From assembly GCA_036498265.1 (NCBI GenBank), contig DASYFT010000016.1:1-64000 (forward strand): a DNA stretch of 64,000 nt. Reading direction: 5' to 3'. Below are positions 34,461-42,786 of this stretch, one piece after another; the stretch's first letter is position 1, and every line of letters begins with the position of its first letter. Origin of the DNA: Palsa-744 sp036498265 (GTDB lineage: Bacteria; Actinomycetota; Thermoleophilia; Solirubrobacterales; Solirubrobacteraceae). The notes under the pieces were generated by a model, which made no database searches, had not been told where the DNA came from, and saw only the letters and a list, made by a program, of their open reading frames with translations. The translations under genes and the position numbers were made by a program.

Positions 34461-35087
34461 CTCCAGCCGGGGCAGATCGCGGCGTCCGCGGACGTCGAGC
34501 TTCCGATAGATGCTCGAGGCGTGCGAGCGCACGGTCTCCTGGCTGATGTGCAGCAGCGAGGCGATCTCGGCGTTGGTGGCGCCGGCCCGCAGGTGGCTCA
34601 GCACCTCGGCCTCGCGCCCCGTGAGGCCCGACAGCTCCGACAGCTGCGGCACTGACCGCGACGCTGGCCGGCAGGCGATCAGCTGCTTGCCTTCGACGCT
34701 CATGTGTATCGCCGCGAGGATGTCCTCGGCCGTGGCGTCGCTCGAGACGCACGCCGCGACCCCGTACGTGAGAAGCCGGAGGGCATAGGAGCGGGACGGC
34801 TCGTTCGCGAGCACCACGATTCGCAGCGCCGGGTGCAGCGAGGTGAGCCGGCCCACCAGCAGGCGGCTTCCCGCGGTCTGACCGCTGAGAAGCGCGACGT
34901 CGGGCGAGCGTTCGGCGACGGCCTGCTCCAGCAGCGCCGGCCCGAGGGCGGCGCCGATGATCTCGATGTCGGCGTCTTCGCCGAGTATCGCTGTGAGCCC
35001 CCGGCTCATGGGGGTGCCGAACTCACCCAGCACGGCGGAGATCCTGGCGCGAGTGGACGCCCCGTTCTTGCAGACAACTGTACTCAT
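34455..35087 (-). CDS. LuxR-type response regulator with atypical receiver
   Basis: 210 residues. The C-terminal LuxR helix-turn-helix is clear: LSGLTGREAEVLSHLRAGAT, then NAEIASLLHISQETVRSHAS. The N-terminal 125 residues follow a receiver fold (IIGAALGPALLEQAVAE, LRIVVLANEPSRSYALRLL, GVAACVSSDATAEDILAAI). Where the phospho-acceptor Asp should lie, the sequence reads PDVALLSGQTAG, with Ser in place of Asp. It is thus probably not switched by a histidine kinase; none is encoded nearby. No clear ribosome site precedes the ATG, so the message may be leaderless. Confidence 0.85.
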   Translation of the reverse strand: MSTVVCKNGASTRARISAVLGEFGTPMSRGLTAILGEDADIEIIGAALGPALLEQAVAERSPDVALLSGQTAGSRLLVGRLTSLHPALRIVVLANEPSRSYALRLLTYGVAACVSSDATAEDILAAIHMSVEGKQLIACRPASRSVPQLSELSGLTGREAEVLSHLRAGATNAEIASLLHISQETVRSHASSIYRKLDVRGRRDLPRLEE

Positions 35088-35191
35088 GACACAGTATCTA
35101 GCAGGTCCGGTGGACGGGACGGTTCCGGTTGATCGCAGCGGGGGAGGGCGCCGGCCGGGGCGGACGGGCAGGCCGTGGCGGTCGGGACGTG

Positions 35192-38100
35192 CTACCTGCG
35201 GCGGCCGGCGGCGAAGCTCTGCACCGGCGGCGCCACGGCGCGCATGCTCGATCCGACCTCGGCGCCGTGCAGCTCCTCCTCTGCGCCCCGCTCGGCCTCC
35301 CCGGAGCGCTCGGTGTCGGCGGCCGGCGGGGAGCCGCCCGGCAGGCGATGCACACGCGCGCCCGCCACCTCGCCGGGTGCATCGTCGACGCCGGCGGGCA
35401 GGAAGCGCTCCAGCGGCGCCAGCTCGCGCACGATCACGTTGATGACCGGTCGTATCTGCTCCGTCGGGCCATCGCGGTACTGCTCCGTCCGGCCGTCGCG
35501 GTTCTGCTCCGTCCGCCTGTCGCCGTTCTGCTCCGTTACGGCGTGACGGCCCAGCACGCTCGCGGAGGCGGGCTCCTGCGATCGCTCCAGGCAGCCCCTG
35601 GCGAGCAGCAGCGGCTCCGCTCGGGCCAGGTGGCGGTGGCGGTCGTAGACCGCCTTGGGAACGATCAGGTTGACGGTTCCGAACTCGTCCTCGAAGAGCA
35701 GGAACATCGTCCCGTTCGCAGTCCCGGGTCGTTGCCTTGCGATCACCAGGCCGGCGATCGCGACGTCGTAACCGGTGGGGAGCCGCGCGAGCTGGGCGCT
35801 GGTGACGAGCATCGGCACCGTCAGCCGGTCGCGCAGGATCGCCAGCGCGTGGTCCCCGATCGTGATCCCGCTGGTCGAGTAGTCGGCGATCAGCCGCTGC
35901 CAGCGTCCCAGCCTGCGCAGGCTCGGTGGCGCCGGCAGCTCCAGGGAGAGCGCCAGCTGGGTGCTCTCGTCCGCCGCCAGCGTCTCGGCCGGCGTGGCCA
36001 CACCGAGCTGCCACAGGGCGGAGCGCCTGCCGCCGCCCGCTCGCCCCTCGCCGCCCACTCGCCCCTCGCCGCCCACTCGCCCCTCGCCGCCCGCGGTGAG
36101 GCTGTCGCATGCGCCGGACCAGGCCAGCTGTTCGAGCGTCCGGCGCGTCACTCCGGCGCGCGCCGCCAGGTCGCCGAGGCTGCGGAAGGGACCGCCGCGC
36201 CGGCGCTCGGCCACCAGCCTCCGCACCTCGGCGCTCGCCAGGCCCTTCACGTGGCCCAGGCCGAGGCGCACCCCTCCCTCCTCCACCGTGCACTGCGCCG
36301 CCGAGGCGTTGACGTCGAGCCCCAATATCGCGATGCCGCGGTTCTCGGCCTCGTGGACGAGGCTGTCGGGAGCGTAGAAGCCCATCGGCTGCTCGTTCAG
36401 CAGCGCACACAGGAACTCGGCGCCGTAGTGCACGCGCAGCCAGGTCGACTGGTAGGCGAGCAGGCCGAAGGCGGCGCTGTGAGCCTTGGGGAAGCCGAAG
36501 CCGGCGAAGCCTTCGACCATGCCCCATACGCGCTCGGCAGTCGCGGTGTTGGCGCCCGCATGCCGCTGCGCCCCGGCGATGAAGCGCTCGCGATGGCGGC
36601 CGAGGAGCTCCTGCGAGCGCTTGCGGCTCATCGCCCGGCGAAGCCCGTCCGCCTCACCGGGACTGAACCCGGCGAACGCTTCGGCGACCTGCATCACCTG
36701 GTCCTGGAAGATGATCGTGCCGAGCGTCTCCCGCAGGACGGGCTCGAGCGCCGGGTGGTCGTAGGGGACCTCGTATGCCGGGTCTTCCCGCAGCCGCCGC
36801 CGACGCTCGATGTAGGGGTTGATCGCGCCGCCCTGGATCGGCCCGGGCCGGACGATCGCCACCTGGATGGTCAGGTCCTCGAGGTTCGCCGGGCGCGTGC
36901 GCAGGAGCGACTGCATCTGAGCGCGGCTCTCGATCTGGAAGACGCCGACCGTGTCGGCCGCGCGGATCGCCCTGAAGGTGCCCGGATCGTCGAAGGGAAT
37001 GCGCGAGAGGTCGATGCGCTCCCCGTGCACCCGGGCGATCTCATCGACGCAGCGCTCCACCGCCGAGAGCATGCCGAGCCCCAGCAGGTCGATCTTCAGG
37101 AAGCCGGCGTCCGCGCACGAGTCCTTGTCCCACTGGACCATCTGCCTGCCCTCCATCGCGGCGGGCACGACCGCACAGCAGTCGATCAGCGGCCTCGTCG
37201 ACACGATCATCCCGCCGGAGTGCTGCGAGAGATGGCGGGGCAGCCCGTAGGCCTGCTCGACGAGCTCGCCGAGCCGGCGCCAGCGCTCCGACGGGATCTC
37301 CTCCTCGCCACCGCCGCGGCCCTCCGCGCGTGGACGATCGCCCGCAAGCGCCACGGCGGCGTCGTGCTCGGCGTCGTTCCCGTACCTGTCGGCCCCCCTG
37401 GCCAGACGCTCGATCGCTCCGGGCGGCAGGCCGAGGACCTTGCCCAGCTCGCGGATCGCGCCGCGCGCGCGGAAGGTCGGGAAGGCGGCGACCAGCGCGG
37501 TGCGGTCCTGACCGTAGCGCTCGTGCACGCGCGGGATCAGCCGCTCGCGGATGTCGCGCGGGAAGTCCAGGTCGATGTCGGGGAGCCCGTGCAGGTCCTC
37601 GTGCAGGAAGCGCCCCAGCGCCAGCCTGTTGGCGACAGGGTCGATGTGCGAGAGCCCGGTCAGGTAGCAGACGAGCGAGGACACCGAGGAGCCCCGGCCG
37701 CGACCGGGGGCCAGCAGCGCCCGCACCGAATCCGCTCCGCGCACCTCGATCGCCACCTCGCGTGCGAGCTCGAGCATGTCGTGGTGGAGCAGGAAGAAGC
37801 CAGCCAGCCCGAGCCGCTCGATCACGCGCAGCTCCTGCTCGAGGCGCGCCCGCGCCTGTTCGTACGCGGTGCGGGCGCCGGCCGGAGGGTGGGCTGGATC
37901 TGGTCCGTAGCGCTCGTCCAGGCGCGCTCGGCACAGCTCCGCCAGGCGCCGCGGGGAGCTCTCGTCCTCCGCGCCCGGGTAGCGGTAGCCGAGATCCTTC
38001 GTCAGGTCGAACGTGAGCCGCTCCGAGAGCTCGACCGTCTCACGGACCGCCTCGGGATGGTCGGCGAAGCGGCTGGCCATCGCCTGCGGCGAGCTCATGA

Positions 38101-38863
38101 CGTGGCTGTGGTTGCCGCGTCTCAACGGCTCGGAGGCGTCGAGGGTCGTGTGGTGGGCGAGCGCCACGAAGGCGTCCTGCAGCTCGGCCCTGGCGCGCAC
38201 GTGCGCGTGGACGTCGCCCGTGGCGATGCATCTCACCCCCAGCCGCCTGGCGGTCTCTGCGAACGCGCGGTTGCGGGCCCGGTCGCGGCGGGCGTACGGT
38301 CGTTGCAGCTCCACGTAGAGGTCCTCCGGACCGAATGCGTCCAGCAGGCGGCGGGCCGCCGGCTCCTCGGCGGCGCCTCGGCCGATCAGCGACCGTCCGG
38401 CGCAGCCGGTCAGGCACACGAGCCCCTCGGCGTGGTCGAGCACCGCCTGCAGGCTCACCGCCGGCTCGCCGAGCCGGCGCCGCTGGTACCCGTCGCGGGT
38501 GTGGGCGTGGGCCAGCGTGAGGATCCGGCAGAGGTTGCTCCAGCCGCGCCCGTCGCGCACGAGCAGCGTGATGTGGCGGGTGGCGTCTCCCCCCTCGCCC
38601 GCGCCGTCGGTGCCGTAGCGCGCGCCGGCGGGGTCGAGAGCCACGTCCACCTCGGCGCCGTGGATGGCCCTCACGCCGCAGTCCGCCGCCACCTGGGCCA
38701 GCTCCATCGAGCCCGACACCGAGTTGTGATCGGTCAGCGCGAGCGCGCTGTAGCCGAGCTCCGCGGCCCGCTGCGCGAGCTCCTCCGGCAGCGAGACGCC
38801 GTCCAGGAACGAGTACGCCGAGTGGCAGTGCAGCTCCACGTATGGCGGCTTGACAGGCGTCAT
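35192..38863 (-). CDS. dnaE2: Error-prone DNA polymerase III alpha-type subunit DnaE2
   Basis: 1223 residues. Domains in order: PHP (YVELHCHSAYSFLDGVSLPE), polymerase palm (GRGRGSSVSSLVCYLTG and the catalytic GLPDIDLDFPRDIRER near residue 425), fingers (QDQVMQVAEAFAGFSPGEAD), tandem HhH and an OB fold near the end (YDVAIAGLVIARQRPG). No beta-clamp or tau motif was recognised by eye. DnaE2 copies damaged DNA during the SOS response with ImuB. AGGAG precedes the ATG, and the upstream small gene ends one base before it. The C-terminal part carries two tandem repeats (35456-35536, 36040-36093) in likely linkers. Confidence 0.95.
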   Translation of the reverse strand: MTPVKPPYVELHCHSAYSFLDGVSLPEELAQRAAELGYSALALTDHNSVSGSMELAQVAADCGVRAIHGAEVDVALDPAGARYGTDGAGEGGDATRHITLLVRDGRGWSNLCRILTLAHAHTRDGYQRRRLGEPAVSLQAVLDHAEGLVCLTGCAGRSLIGRGAAEEPAARRLLDAFGPEDLYVELQRPYARRDRARNRAFAETARRLGVRCIATGDVHAHVRARAELQDAFVALAHHTTLDASEPLRRGNHSHVMSSPQAMASRFADHPEAVRETVELSERLTFDLTKDLGYRYPGAEDESSPRRLAELCRARLDERYGPDPAHPPAGARTAYEQARARLEQELRVIERLGLAGFFLLHHDMLELAREVAIEVRGADSVRALLAPGRGRGSSVSSLVCYLTGLSHIDPVANRLALGRFLHEDLHGLPDIDLDFPRDIRERLIPRVHERYGQDRTALVAAFPTFRARGAIRELGKVLGLPPGAIERLARGADRYGNDAEHDAAVALAGDRPRAEGRGGGEEEIPSERWRRLGELVEQAYGLPRHLSQHSGGMIVSTRPLIDCCAVVPAAMEGRQMVQWDKDSCADAGFLKIDLLGLGMLSAVERCVDEIARVHGERIDLSRIPFDDPGTFRAIRAADTVGVFQIESRAQMQSLLRTRPANLEDLTIQVAIVRPGPIQGGAINPYIERRRRLREDPAYEVPYDHPALEPVLRETLGTIIFQDQVMQVAEAFAGFSPGEADGLRRAMSRKRSQELLGRHRERFIAGAQRHAGANTATAERVWGMVEGFAGFGFPKAHSAAFGLLAYQSTWLRVHYGAEFLCALLNEQPMGFYAPDSLVHEAENRGIAILGLDVNASAAQCTVEEGGVRLGLGHVKGLASAEVRRLVAERRRGGPFRSLGDLAARAGVTRRTLEQLAWSGACDSLTAGGEGRVGGEGRVGGEGRAGGGRRSALWQLGVATPAETLAADESTQLALSLELPAPPSLRRLGRWQRLIADYSTSGITIGDHALAILRDRLTVPMLVTSAQLARLPTGYDVAIAGLVIARQRPGTANGTMFLLFEDEFGTVNLIVPKAVYDRHRHLARAEPLLLARGCLERSQEPASASVLGRHAVTEQNGDRRTEQNRDGRTEQYRDGPTEQIRPVINVIVRELAPLERFLPAGVDDAPGEVAGARVHRLPGGSPPAADTERSGEAERGAEEELHGAEVGSSMRAVAPPVQSFAAGRRR
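35456..35536 (-). repeat. 24-bp tandem repeat (about 3.4 copies) in dnaE2
   Basis: Units begin at 35456, 35480, 35504 and, partially, 35528, each starting CTGCTCCGT on the plus strand. In the gene's frame they encode an octapeptide of the form TEQ-polar-R/G-D-G/R-R (residues about 1110-1136), beyond the OB fold. Units differ at several bases. Confidence 0.9.
36040..36093 (-). repeat. 18-bp tandem repeat (three copies) in dnaE2
   Basis: CTCGCCCCTCGCCGCCCA is repeated three times, the last with one change. It encodes the hexapeptide GGEGRV in a flexible linker at residues about 924-941, between the HhH region and the C-terminal part. Confidence 0.9.
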
Positions 38864-38864
38864 C

Positions 38865-39134
38865 TCACTCCTGCGAGCTCTGGAGGAACCAGCCGCCACC
38901 GCCGCGGCCCGTGGGGACCAGGTCGTGGAAGACGACCACGTTGCGTCCCCGCTCGCCCACCAGCTCCCAGTAGCGGCGGCGCAGGGGCTCGGGGGTCCAC
39001 CAGCGGTCCTCCACCAGCCACGACTCGCGCAGCGACTCGATCCGTTCGCCGTTGACCTCGATCGGATGGGGTGCGTCCCCGAAGCGGACGCGCGCGGGCC
39101 TGGGATTGTTGAGGATCCGCGCCACGGCGCTCAC
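38865..39134 (-). CDS. Small DUF6504-like protein in the mutasome operon
   Basis: 89 residues with a GTG start overlapping the imuB stop (GTGA). Features: ARILNNPRPARVRFGDAPHP, then the Trp-rich WLVEDRWWTPEPLRRRYWEL and a VVVFHDL strand. This fits the small actinobacterial DUF6504 proteins encoded beside imuB/dnaE2; the assignment is from memory of the pattern. It ends one base before the dnaE2 ATG. Position and coupling suggest a part in ImuB-DnaE2 translesion synthesis, but the function is not known. Confidence 0.75.
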   Translation of the reverse strand: MSAVARILNNPRPARVRFGDAPHPIEVNGERIESLRESWLVEDRWWTPEPLRRRYWELVGERGRNVVVFHDLVPTGRGGGGWFLQSSQE

Positions 39135-40414
39135 TCCGGGATCGGAGCGAGCATCACCCGCCGCTCCGGCACGCGCGAGTGGGGATCCACGCAGACCGCT
39201 CGCAGTGCCGCCTCCGCCCCGGCCGCCGCTCGCACCTGGGCGATCGCCTCTCGCAGGCGGGCGGCGCGCCGGGCCGGCGCCTCCTCCAGGAACGCTCCCT
39301 GGTGGCTGGCCGGAGGGCCGAAGCCGGCGACCGACAGCCCCAGGGTGCCCGCGGGGGCCGGCAGCAGCGACAGGCGCAACGACAGCGCAAGCCAGATGCG
39401 CTCGGGATCGGACAGCGCCTCGCGGAACACCACGCGCTCGCGCCAGCCGCCGCCGGCGAGCAGGCGAGCGGAGAGCGTGACGGCGCGCAGCGTGCGCCCG
39501 CGCCGCTCGGGCCGCGCCAGCAGCCGGCTCACCAGGACGCCCAGCACGCCCTTCAATGCCGCCCCGGAGCTCGCGTCGCCGACCCCCATCGACTCCTCCA
39601 GCCGCTCTTCGGGGCGGCGCGGCGCCAGCGGGCTGTCCTCGCCGCAGGCGAGCCCATGTGCGAGCGCACCCGAAGCACCGAAGCGGTCGGCGAGCGCGGG
39701 CCTCCCCAGCTTCACCAGCTCTCCGAGCGTGCGCACGCCGAGGCGCGTGAGCGGCTCCACCAGCGCCGCGGTCTGCGCCCGGGAGGCGAGCAGCTCGACC
39801 GGCCGGCCGGCGAGCCAGGCACGGACGTCCCCGGAGTCGACCAGGAGCGGCCGGCGCGAGCGCACCGCAAGGGCGGCCGCCATGGCGCAGAAGCGGGTGG
39901 GGCCGCCGCCGATGCGCGGAGGCCTGCCCAGCCCGCCGGGGCGCGCGCCCGGAGCACCCGTGCGGCAGGCATGCCGAGCAGCCTCGATCGTCGCCGCGTC
40001 CGTCCCGTGGAGGGCGCGCAGGCCACCGGTCTCGAAGTAGGCGGCGCCGGGACCGGCGGACTCGACGGCGGCGCCGATCGATTCCAGGGCCCGCAGGATC
40101 CCCTCCCAGCTCTCCGCCGCGCCAACCGGGTCCGGAGGCACGAGCACGAGCCCGGGGCAACGGGCGAGCGCCTCGCCGAGGACCATGCCGGCGACCACAC
40201 CGCACGCTTCGGCCGCTCCCGAGACCTCCCCCACCCTCCCGACCGGGCTGACCGCCGGGACCGCCGGGTCGGCGCGGGCGCCCTTCGAGCGCTCGCCGCC
40301 GAGCAGGGGGGCCAGCGCCAGCGCCCTGCCGGCCAGCGCCTCCCGGACGATCTCGGATCGGTCTGCGGCGGCTACGACCAGCTCGAAGCGGGGCAGATGC
40401 ACACAGACGACCAT
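39131..40414 (-). CDS. imuB: ImuB-like Y-family polymerase homologue (inactive)
   Basis: About 427 residues. The Y-family scaffold is visible: VVCVHLPRFELVVA as first strand, the helix region GMVLGEALARCPGLVLVPPD, PTRFCAMAAALA, and helix-hairpin-helix LLASRAQTAALVEPLTRLGVRTLGEL. In active enzymes the first strand carries a catalytic Asp (VDMDAFFA type) and a later block reads SIDE; here they read CVHLPRF and AGPGAAYFET, so the metal-binding acids are lost. This is the state of ImuB, which bridges DnaE2 and the clamp. The ATG at 40414 is chosen because the one at 40432 puts the LexA box inside the gene. Confidence 0.85.
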   Translation of the reverse strand: MVVCVHLPRFELVVAAADRSEIVREALAGRALALAPLLGGERSKGARADPAVPAVSPVGRVGEVSGAAEACGVVAGMVLGEALARCPGLVLVPPDPVGAAESWEGILRALESIGAAVESAGPGAAYFETGGLRALHGTDAATIEAARHACRTGAPGARPGGLGRPPRIGGGPTRFCAMAAALAVRSRRPLLVDSGDVRAWLAGRPVELLASRAQTAALVEPLTRLGVRTLGELVKLGRPALADRFGASGALAHGLACGEDSPLAPRRPEERLEESMGVGDASSGAALKGVLGVLVSRLLARPERRGRTLRAVTLSARLLAGGGWRERVVFREALSDPERIWLALSLRLSLLPAPAGTLGLSVAGFGPPASHQGAFLEEAPARRAARLREAIAQVRAAAGAEAALRAVCVDPHSRVPERRVMLAPIPE

Positions 40415-40415
40415 A

Positions 40416-40429
40416 CGAACACATGTTCG
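40416..40429 (-). promoter_or_regulatory. LexA (SOS) box of the imuB-dnaE2 operon
   Basis: CGAACATGTGTTCG on the minus strand matches the Gram-positive/actinobacterial SOS box GAAC-N4-GTTC perfectly, with the flanking C and G also symmetric. It lies one base before the preferred imuB ATG and inside codons 2-6 of the longer form. LexA bound here would block the operon until DNA damage. Confidence 0.9.
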
Positions 40430-40442
40430 CATACGTCCCGCA

Positions 40443-40460
40443 CCGCGTCAATCGACGCGG
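40443..40460 (-). terminator. Terminator-like hairpin after the Mce operon
   Basis: CCGCGTC and GACGCGG form a perfect 7-bp stem with a four-base loop, starting a few bases after the ATPase stop codon and ahead of the SOS box. It probably separates Mce operon transcripts from the SOS operon. No U-tract is seen. Confidence 0.5.
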
Positions 40461-40464
40461 GAGG

Positions 40465-41286
40465 TCAATCCATCGTCAGCGGCCCCTCGGCCTCCCCACT
40501 CAGGAACTGGCGCACGAACGCGTTCTCGGAGGAGAACATCCTCGCCGCGTCGCCCGCCTCGACGATCCGCCCCCTCCACAGCAGCGCGATGTACTCGCCG
40601 ATCTGCCGCGCGGAGGCGATGTTGTGGGTGACGACTATGTAGGAGCCCCTGTAGATCTGGTGCATCTCCTGGATCAGGTCGCAGAGCAGCGCCGTGCGCA
40701 CCGGATCGAGACCCGAGTCGGGCTCATCGAAGATCACGATGTCGGGCTCCATGACGAGCGCGCGTGCGAAGCCGGCCCGCTTGCGCATCCCGCCGGAGAG
40801 CTGGGAGGGCGCGTCGTCCATGGCGTCCGCCAGGCCCACGTCCGCGAGCCGCTGGGAGACGCGCTCGGCGATCTGCGACTCGGGGAGGTCCGTGTGCTGG
40901 CGCAGGGGGAACGCGACGTTGTCGAAGACCGACATCGAGCCGAACAGGGCTCCGTCCTGGAAGAGCACGCCGATCTTGCGGCGCAGGGCCAGCAGCTGAG
41001 GCATCGTGAGGCCGGGAACGGACTGGCCCTGCACGACGATGTCGCCCGAGTCGGGGAACATCAGCCCGATTATGTGCTTGATCAGCACGCTCTTGCCGGT
41101 CCCCGAAGGGCCCAGCACGACGGTGATCGTGTCGTCCGGGAAGGCGACGTTCAGCCCGTTGAGCACCGGCACGCCGCCGAGGCGCTTGTGCACGTCCACG
41201 CAGCGGATCGACCAGTCGCCGCTCTCGGAGTCGCCGGCAAGGTCGAGGTCGTCGGCGTGGTACTCGAAGTCGTCGGTGCTCGCCAT
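40465..41286 (-). CDS. MlaF/Mkl-type ABC ATPase of the Mce system
   Basis: 273 residues. Walker A VLGPSGTGKSVLIKHIIGLM is near residue 59, Q-loop VLFQDGALFGSMSV, the subfamily-specific signature SQLSGGMRKRAGFARAL, Walker B IVIFDEPDSGLDP and H-loop VVTHNIASARQI. The SGGMRKR form marks MlaF/MceG ATPases that power MCE lipid transporters at the inner membrane. Its ATG shares one base with the stop of the last MCE gene. In mycobacteria mceG is encoded apart from the mce operons; here it is in the operon, but no permease gene is. Confidence 0.94.
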   Translation of the reverse strand: MASTDDFEYHADDLDLAGDSESGDWSIRCVDVHKRLGGVPVLNGLNVAFPDDTITVVLGPSGTGKSVLIKHIIGLMFPDSGDIVVQGQSVPGLTMPQLLALRRKIGVLFQDGALFGSMSVFDNVAFPLRQHTDLPESQIAERVSQRLADVGLADAMDDAPSQLSGGMRKRAGFARALVMEPDIVIFDEPDSGLDPVRTALLCDLIQEMHQIYRGSYIVVTHNIASARQIGEYIALLWRGRIVEAGDAARMFSSENAFVRQFLSGEAEGPLTMD

Positions 41287-42785
41287 CACCCTCCGAAGGT
41301 TACGTGAGGGAACTGGCTGGTCTGGCCGTTGAACGTGAAGGGGCCCTGCTGGAGGCAGACGGGCGCGGGCACTTCGTTCGGGTGTTCGGGGGCGTTCGCG
41401 GCCTTGAACTGGATGATCTGTTCGATGATGCTTTCGGAGATCGTTTCGTTCGCCGGACCACTCACCGCGGGGGCCGAGTTCGAGCACGAGCTGCTGCTGT
41501 AGACCGGCAGGCCGCTGGGGAGCGAGTGCAGCGCGCCGGTGTGGAAGTAGGGGTTCGAGCGGTCGGTTCCGATCCGGCTCGGATAGAGCGCGAGGCTCTC
41601 GGGGCCGAGGACGTTCATCGAGGTCAGCAGGTGCAGAGAGGGCCCGGTCTGGTCGCTGCCGTTACGGCCGTGGGACTCGGAGGCGGCGGTGAGGTTGGCG
41701 AAGAAGGCCTGCACCTCGGGAACGTATTCGCCGGTGTACTGAAGGAAGGGGTCGAGGTTGTGCAGCACCGGCCGCAGGTTTTCGAGCACCGGCACGGTGA
41801 GGTCGAGGGTCTTCTTGACGTCCGGGAGGCCTCTCTTGGCCGCCTTTGTCAGCGGCCCCAGCGTGGTCAGGAACCTGTCGAATTCGGGCGCGAACGGTTC
41901 GGTTGCGCGCAGCAGCTGCGAGAGCTGGCGCTCGGTCGGCCTGAATTCGTCGAAGTAGGGATTGGCGATCGTCGCGAAGCTGTCGAGTTCCCTGAGCGCC
42001 ACGGTCGAGTTGTGCTCGAAGGCGGGCAGAGCCTGGAACGCTTCGGCGAACCCCTTGCTGCCTTCGGCGGCGGCGTGGAACGTGCGCTCGCCGTTGGTGA
42101 TCAGTCCTTCGAGCTGGTGGTCGCGGCTGGCGAGGGCGTTGAAGACGACACCCGTGTTGCGGACGAGGGCGCGCACTGCGCCTTCCTGCGAGTTCAGGAT
42201 GGTCACCAGCCGGTTGGCGTTTTCGACGAACGGTTCGAGCTGGGCGAACGATGCGTTGATCTGTTCTCCGCGCCCGTGTATGCCCGCGGCGAGCGCCTGC
42301 TGCCAGACCGCGAACGCTCGCCGCGTCTTGGGGTCGAACGCCGAGAGGATGTCGTCGAGGGTGACCGAGGGTTCGACCTGGGCGTTGGCGAGCTGTCCCT
42401 CGTCTTTGAGAGCAGGGCCCGTGTTGCCCTCCGGGATCAGCTGCACGAAGGTCTCGCCGAGCAGCGTCTTCTGACGCAGGATGGCGTGCATGTTCGCGCG
42501 GATCGGCGCGTATTTGCCGGACAGTTCGACCGTCGCGTGGGTGCGGCCGTCCTTCCCCAGGTGCAGCGCGATGACATGGCCGACGTTCACCCCGCTGATG
42601 CGCACGTCCGACTGTTCGGCGAGCGCCAGCGTGCGCGGAAAGGCGATCGTGAAGCGATAGCCCTTCGGTTTGAGCGGCAGCGGGCCGCCGAACGACCCCC
42701 ACAGGAACATGAGCAGCCCGAAGCAGCTGAGCGCGAACAGGATGATCACGAGGATGTTGCCGAGGGTGGGAGCGCGCTTCTGCAT
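41286..42785 (-). CDS. MCE family protein (sixth of six)
   Basis: 499 residues. One N-terminal membrane helix (NILVIILFALSCFGLLMFLW) precedes the MlaD/MCE domain (YRFTIAFPRTLALAEQSDVR, ISGVNVGHVIALHLGKDGRT, RQKTLLGETFVQLIPEG; residues about 35-120). A long alpha-helical region follows, expected to form the lipid tunnel, and a Ser/Cys-containing C-terminus. MCE proteins span the envelope and move lipids or sterols. A longer frame upstream exists but overlaps the previous gene. It is followed by the ATPase gene. Confidence 0.93.
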   Translation of the reverse strand: MQKRAPTLGNILVIILFALSCFGLLMFLWGSFGGPLPLKPKGYRFTIAFPRTLALAEQSDVRISGVNVGHVIALHLGKDGRTHATVELSGKYAPIRANMHAILRQKTLLGETFVQLIPEGNTGPALKDEGQLANAQVEPSVTLDDILSAFDPKTRRAFAVWQQALAAGIHGRGEQINASFAQLEPFVENANRLVTILNSQEGAVRALVRNTGVVFNALASRDHQLEGLITNGERTFHAAAEGSKGFAEAFQALPAFEHNSTVALRELDSFATIANPYFDEFRPTERQLSQLLRATEPFAPEFDRFLTTLGPLTKAAKRGLPDVKKTLDLTVPVLENLRPVLHNLDPFLQYTGEYVPEVQAFFANLTAASESHGRNGSDQTGPSLHLLTSMNVLGPESLALYPSRIGTDRSNPYFHTGALHSLPSGLPVYSSSSCSNSAPAVSGPANETISESIIEQIIQFKAANAPEHPNEVPAPVCLQQGPFTFNGQTSQFPHVTFGG

Positions 42786-42786
42786 C

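Noticed and set aside
35088..35130. Promoter for the LuxR-type gene
   Set aside because: TAGATACT before the ATG resembles a -10 box, but no -35 match lies at the right distance.
35456..35536. CRISPR-like array
   Set aside because: Units are contiguous 24-mers without spacers, lie inside dnaE2 in frame and have no cas genes nearby.
35129..39055. 1308-codon plus-strand open frame
   Set aside because: It is the antisense shadow of dnaE2, caused by high GC; the minus-strand frame has all DnaE2 motifs.
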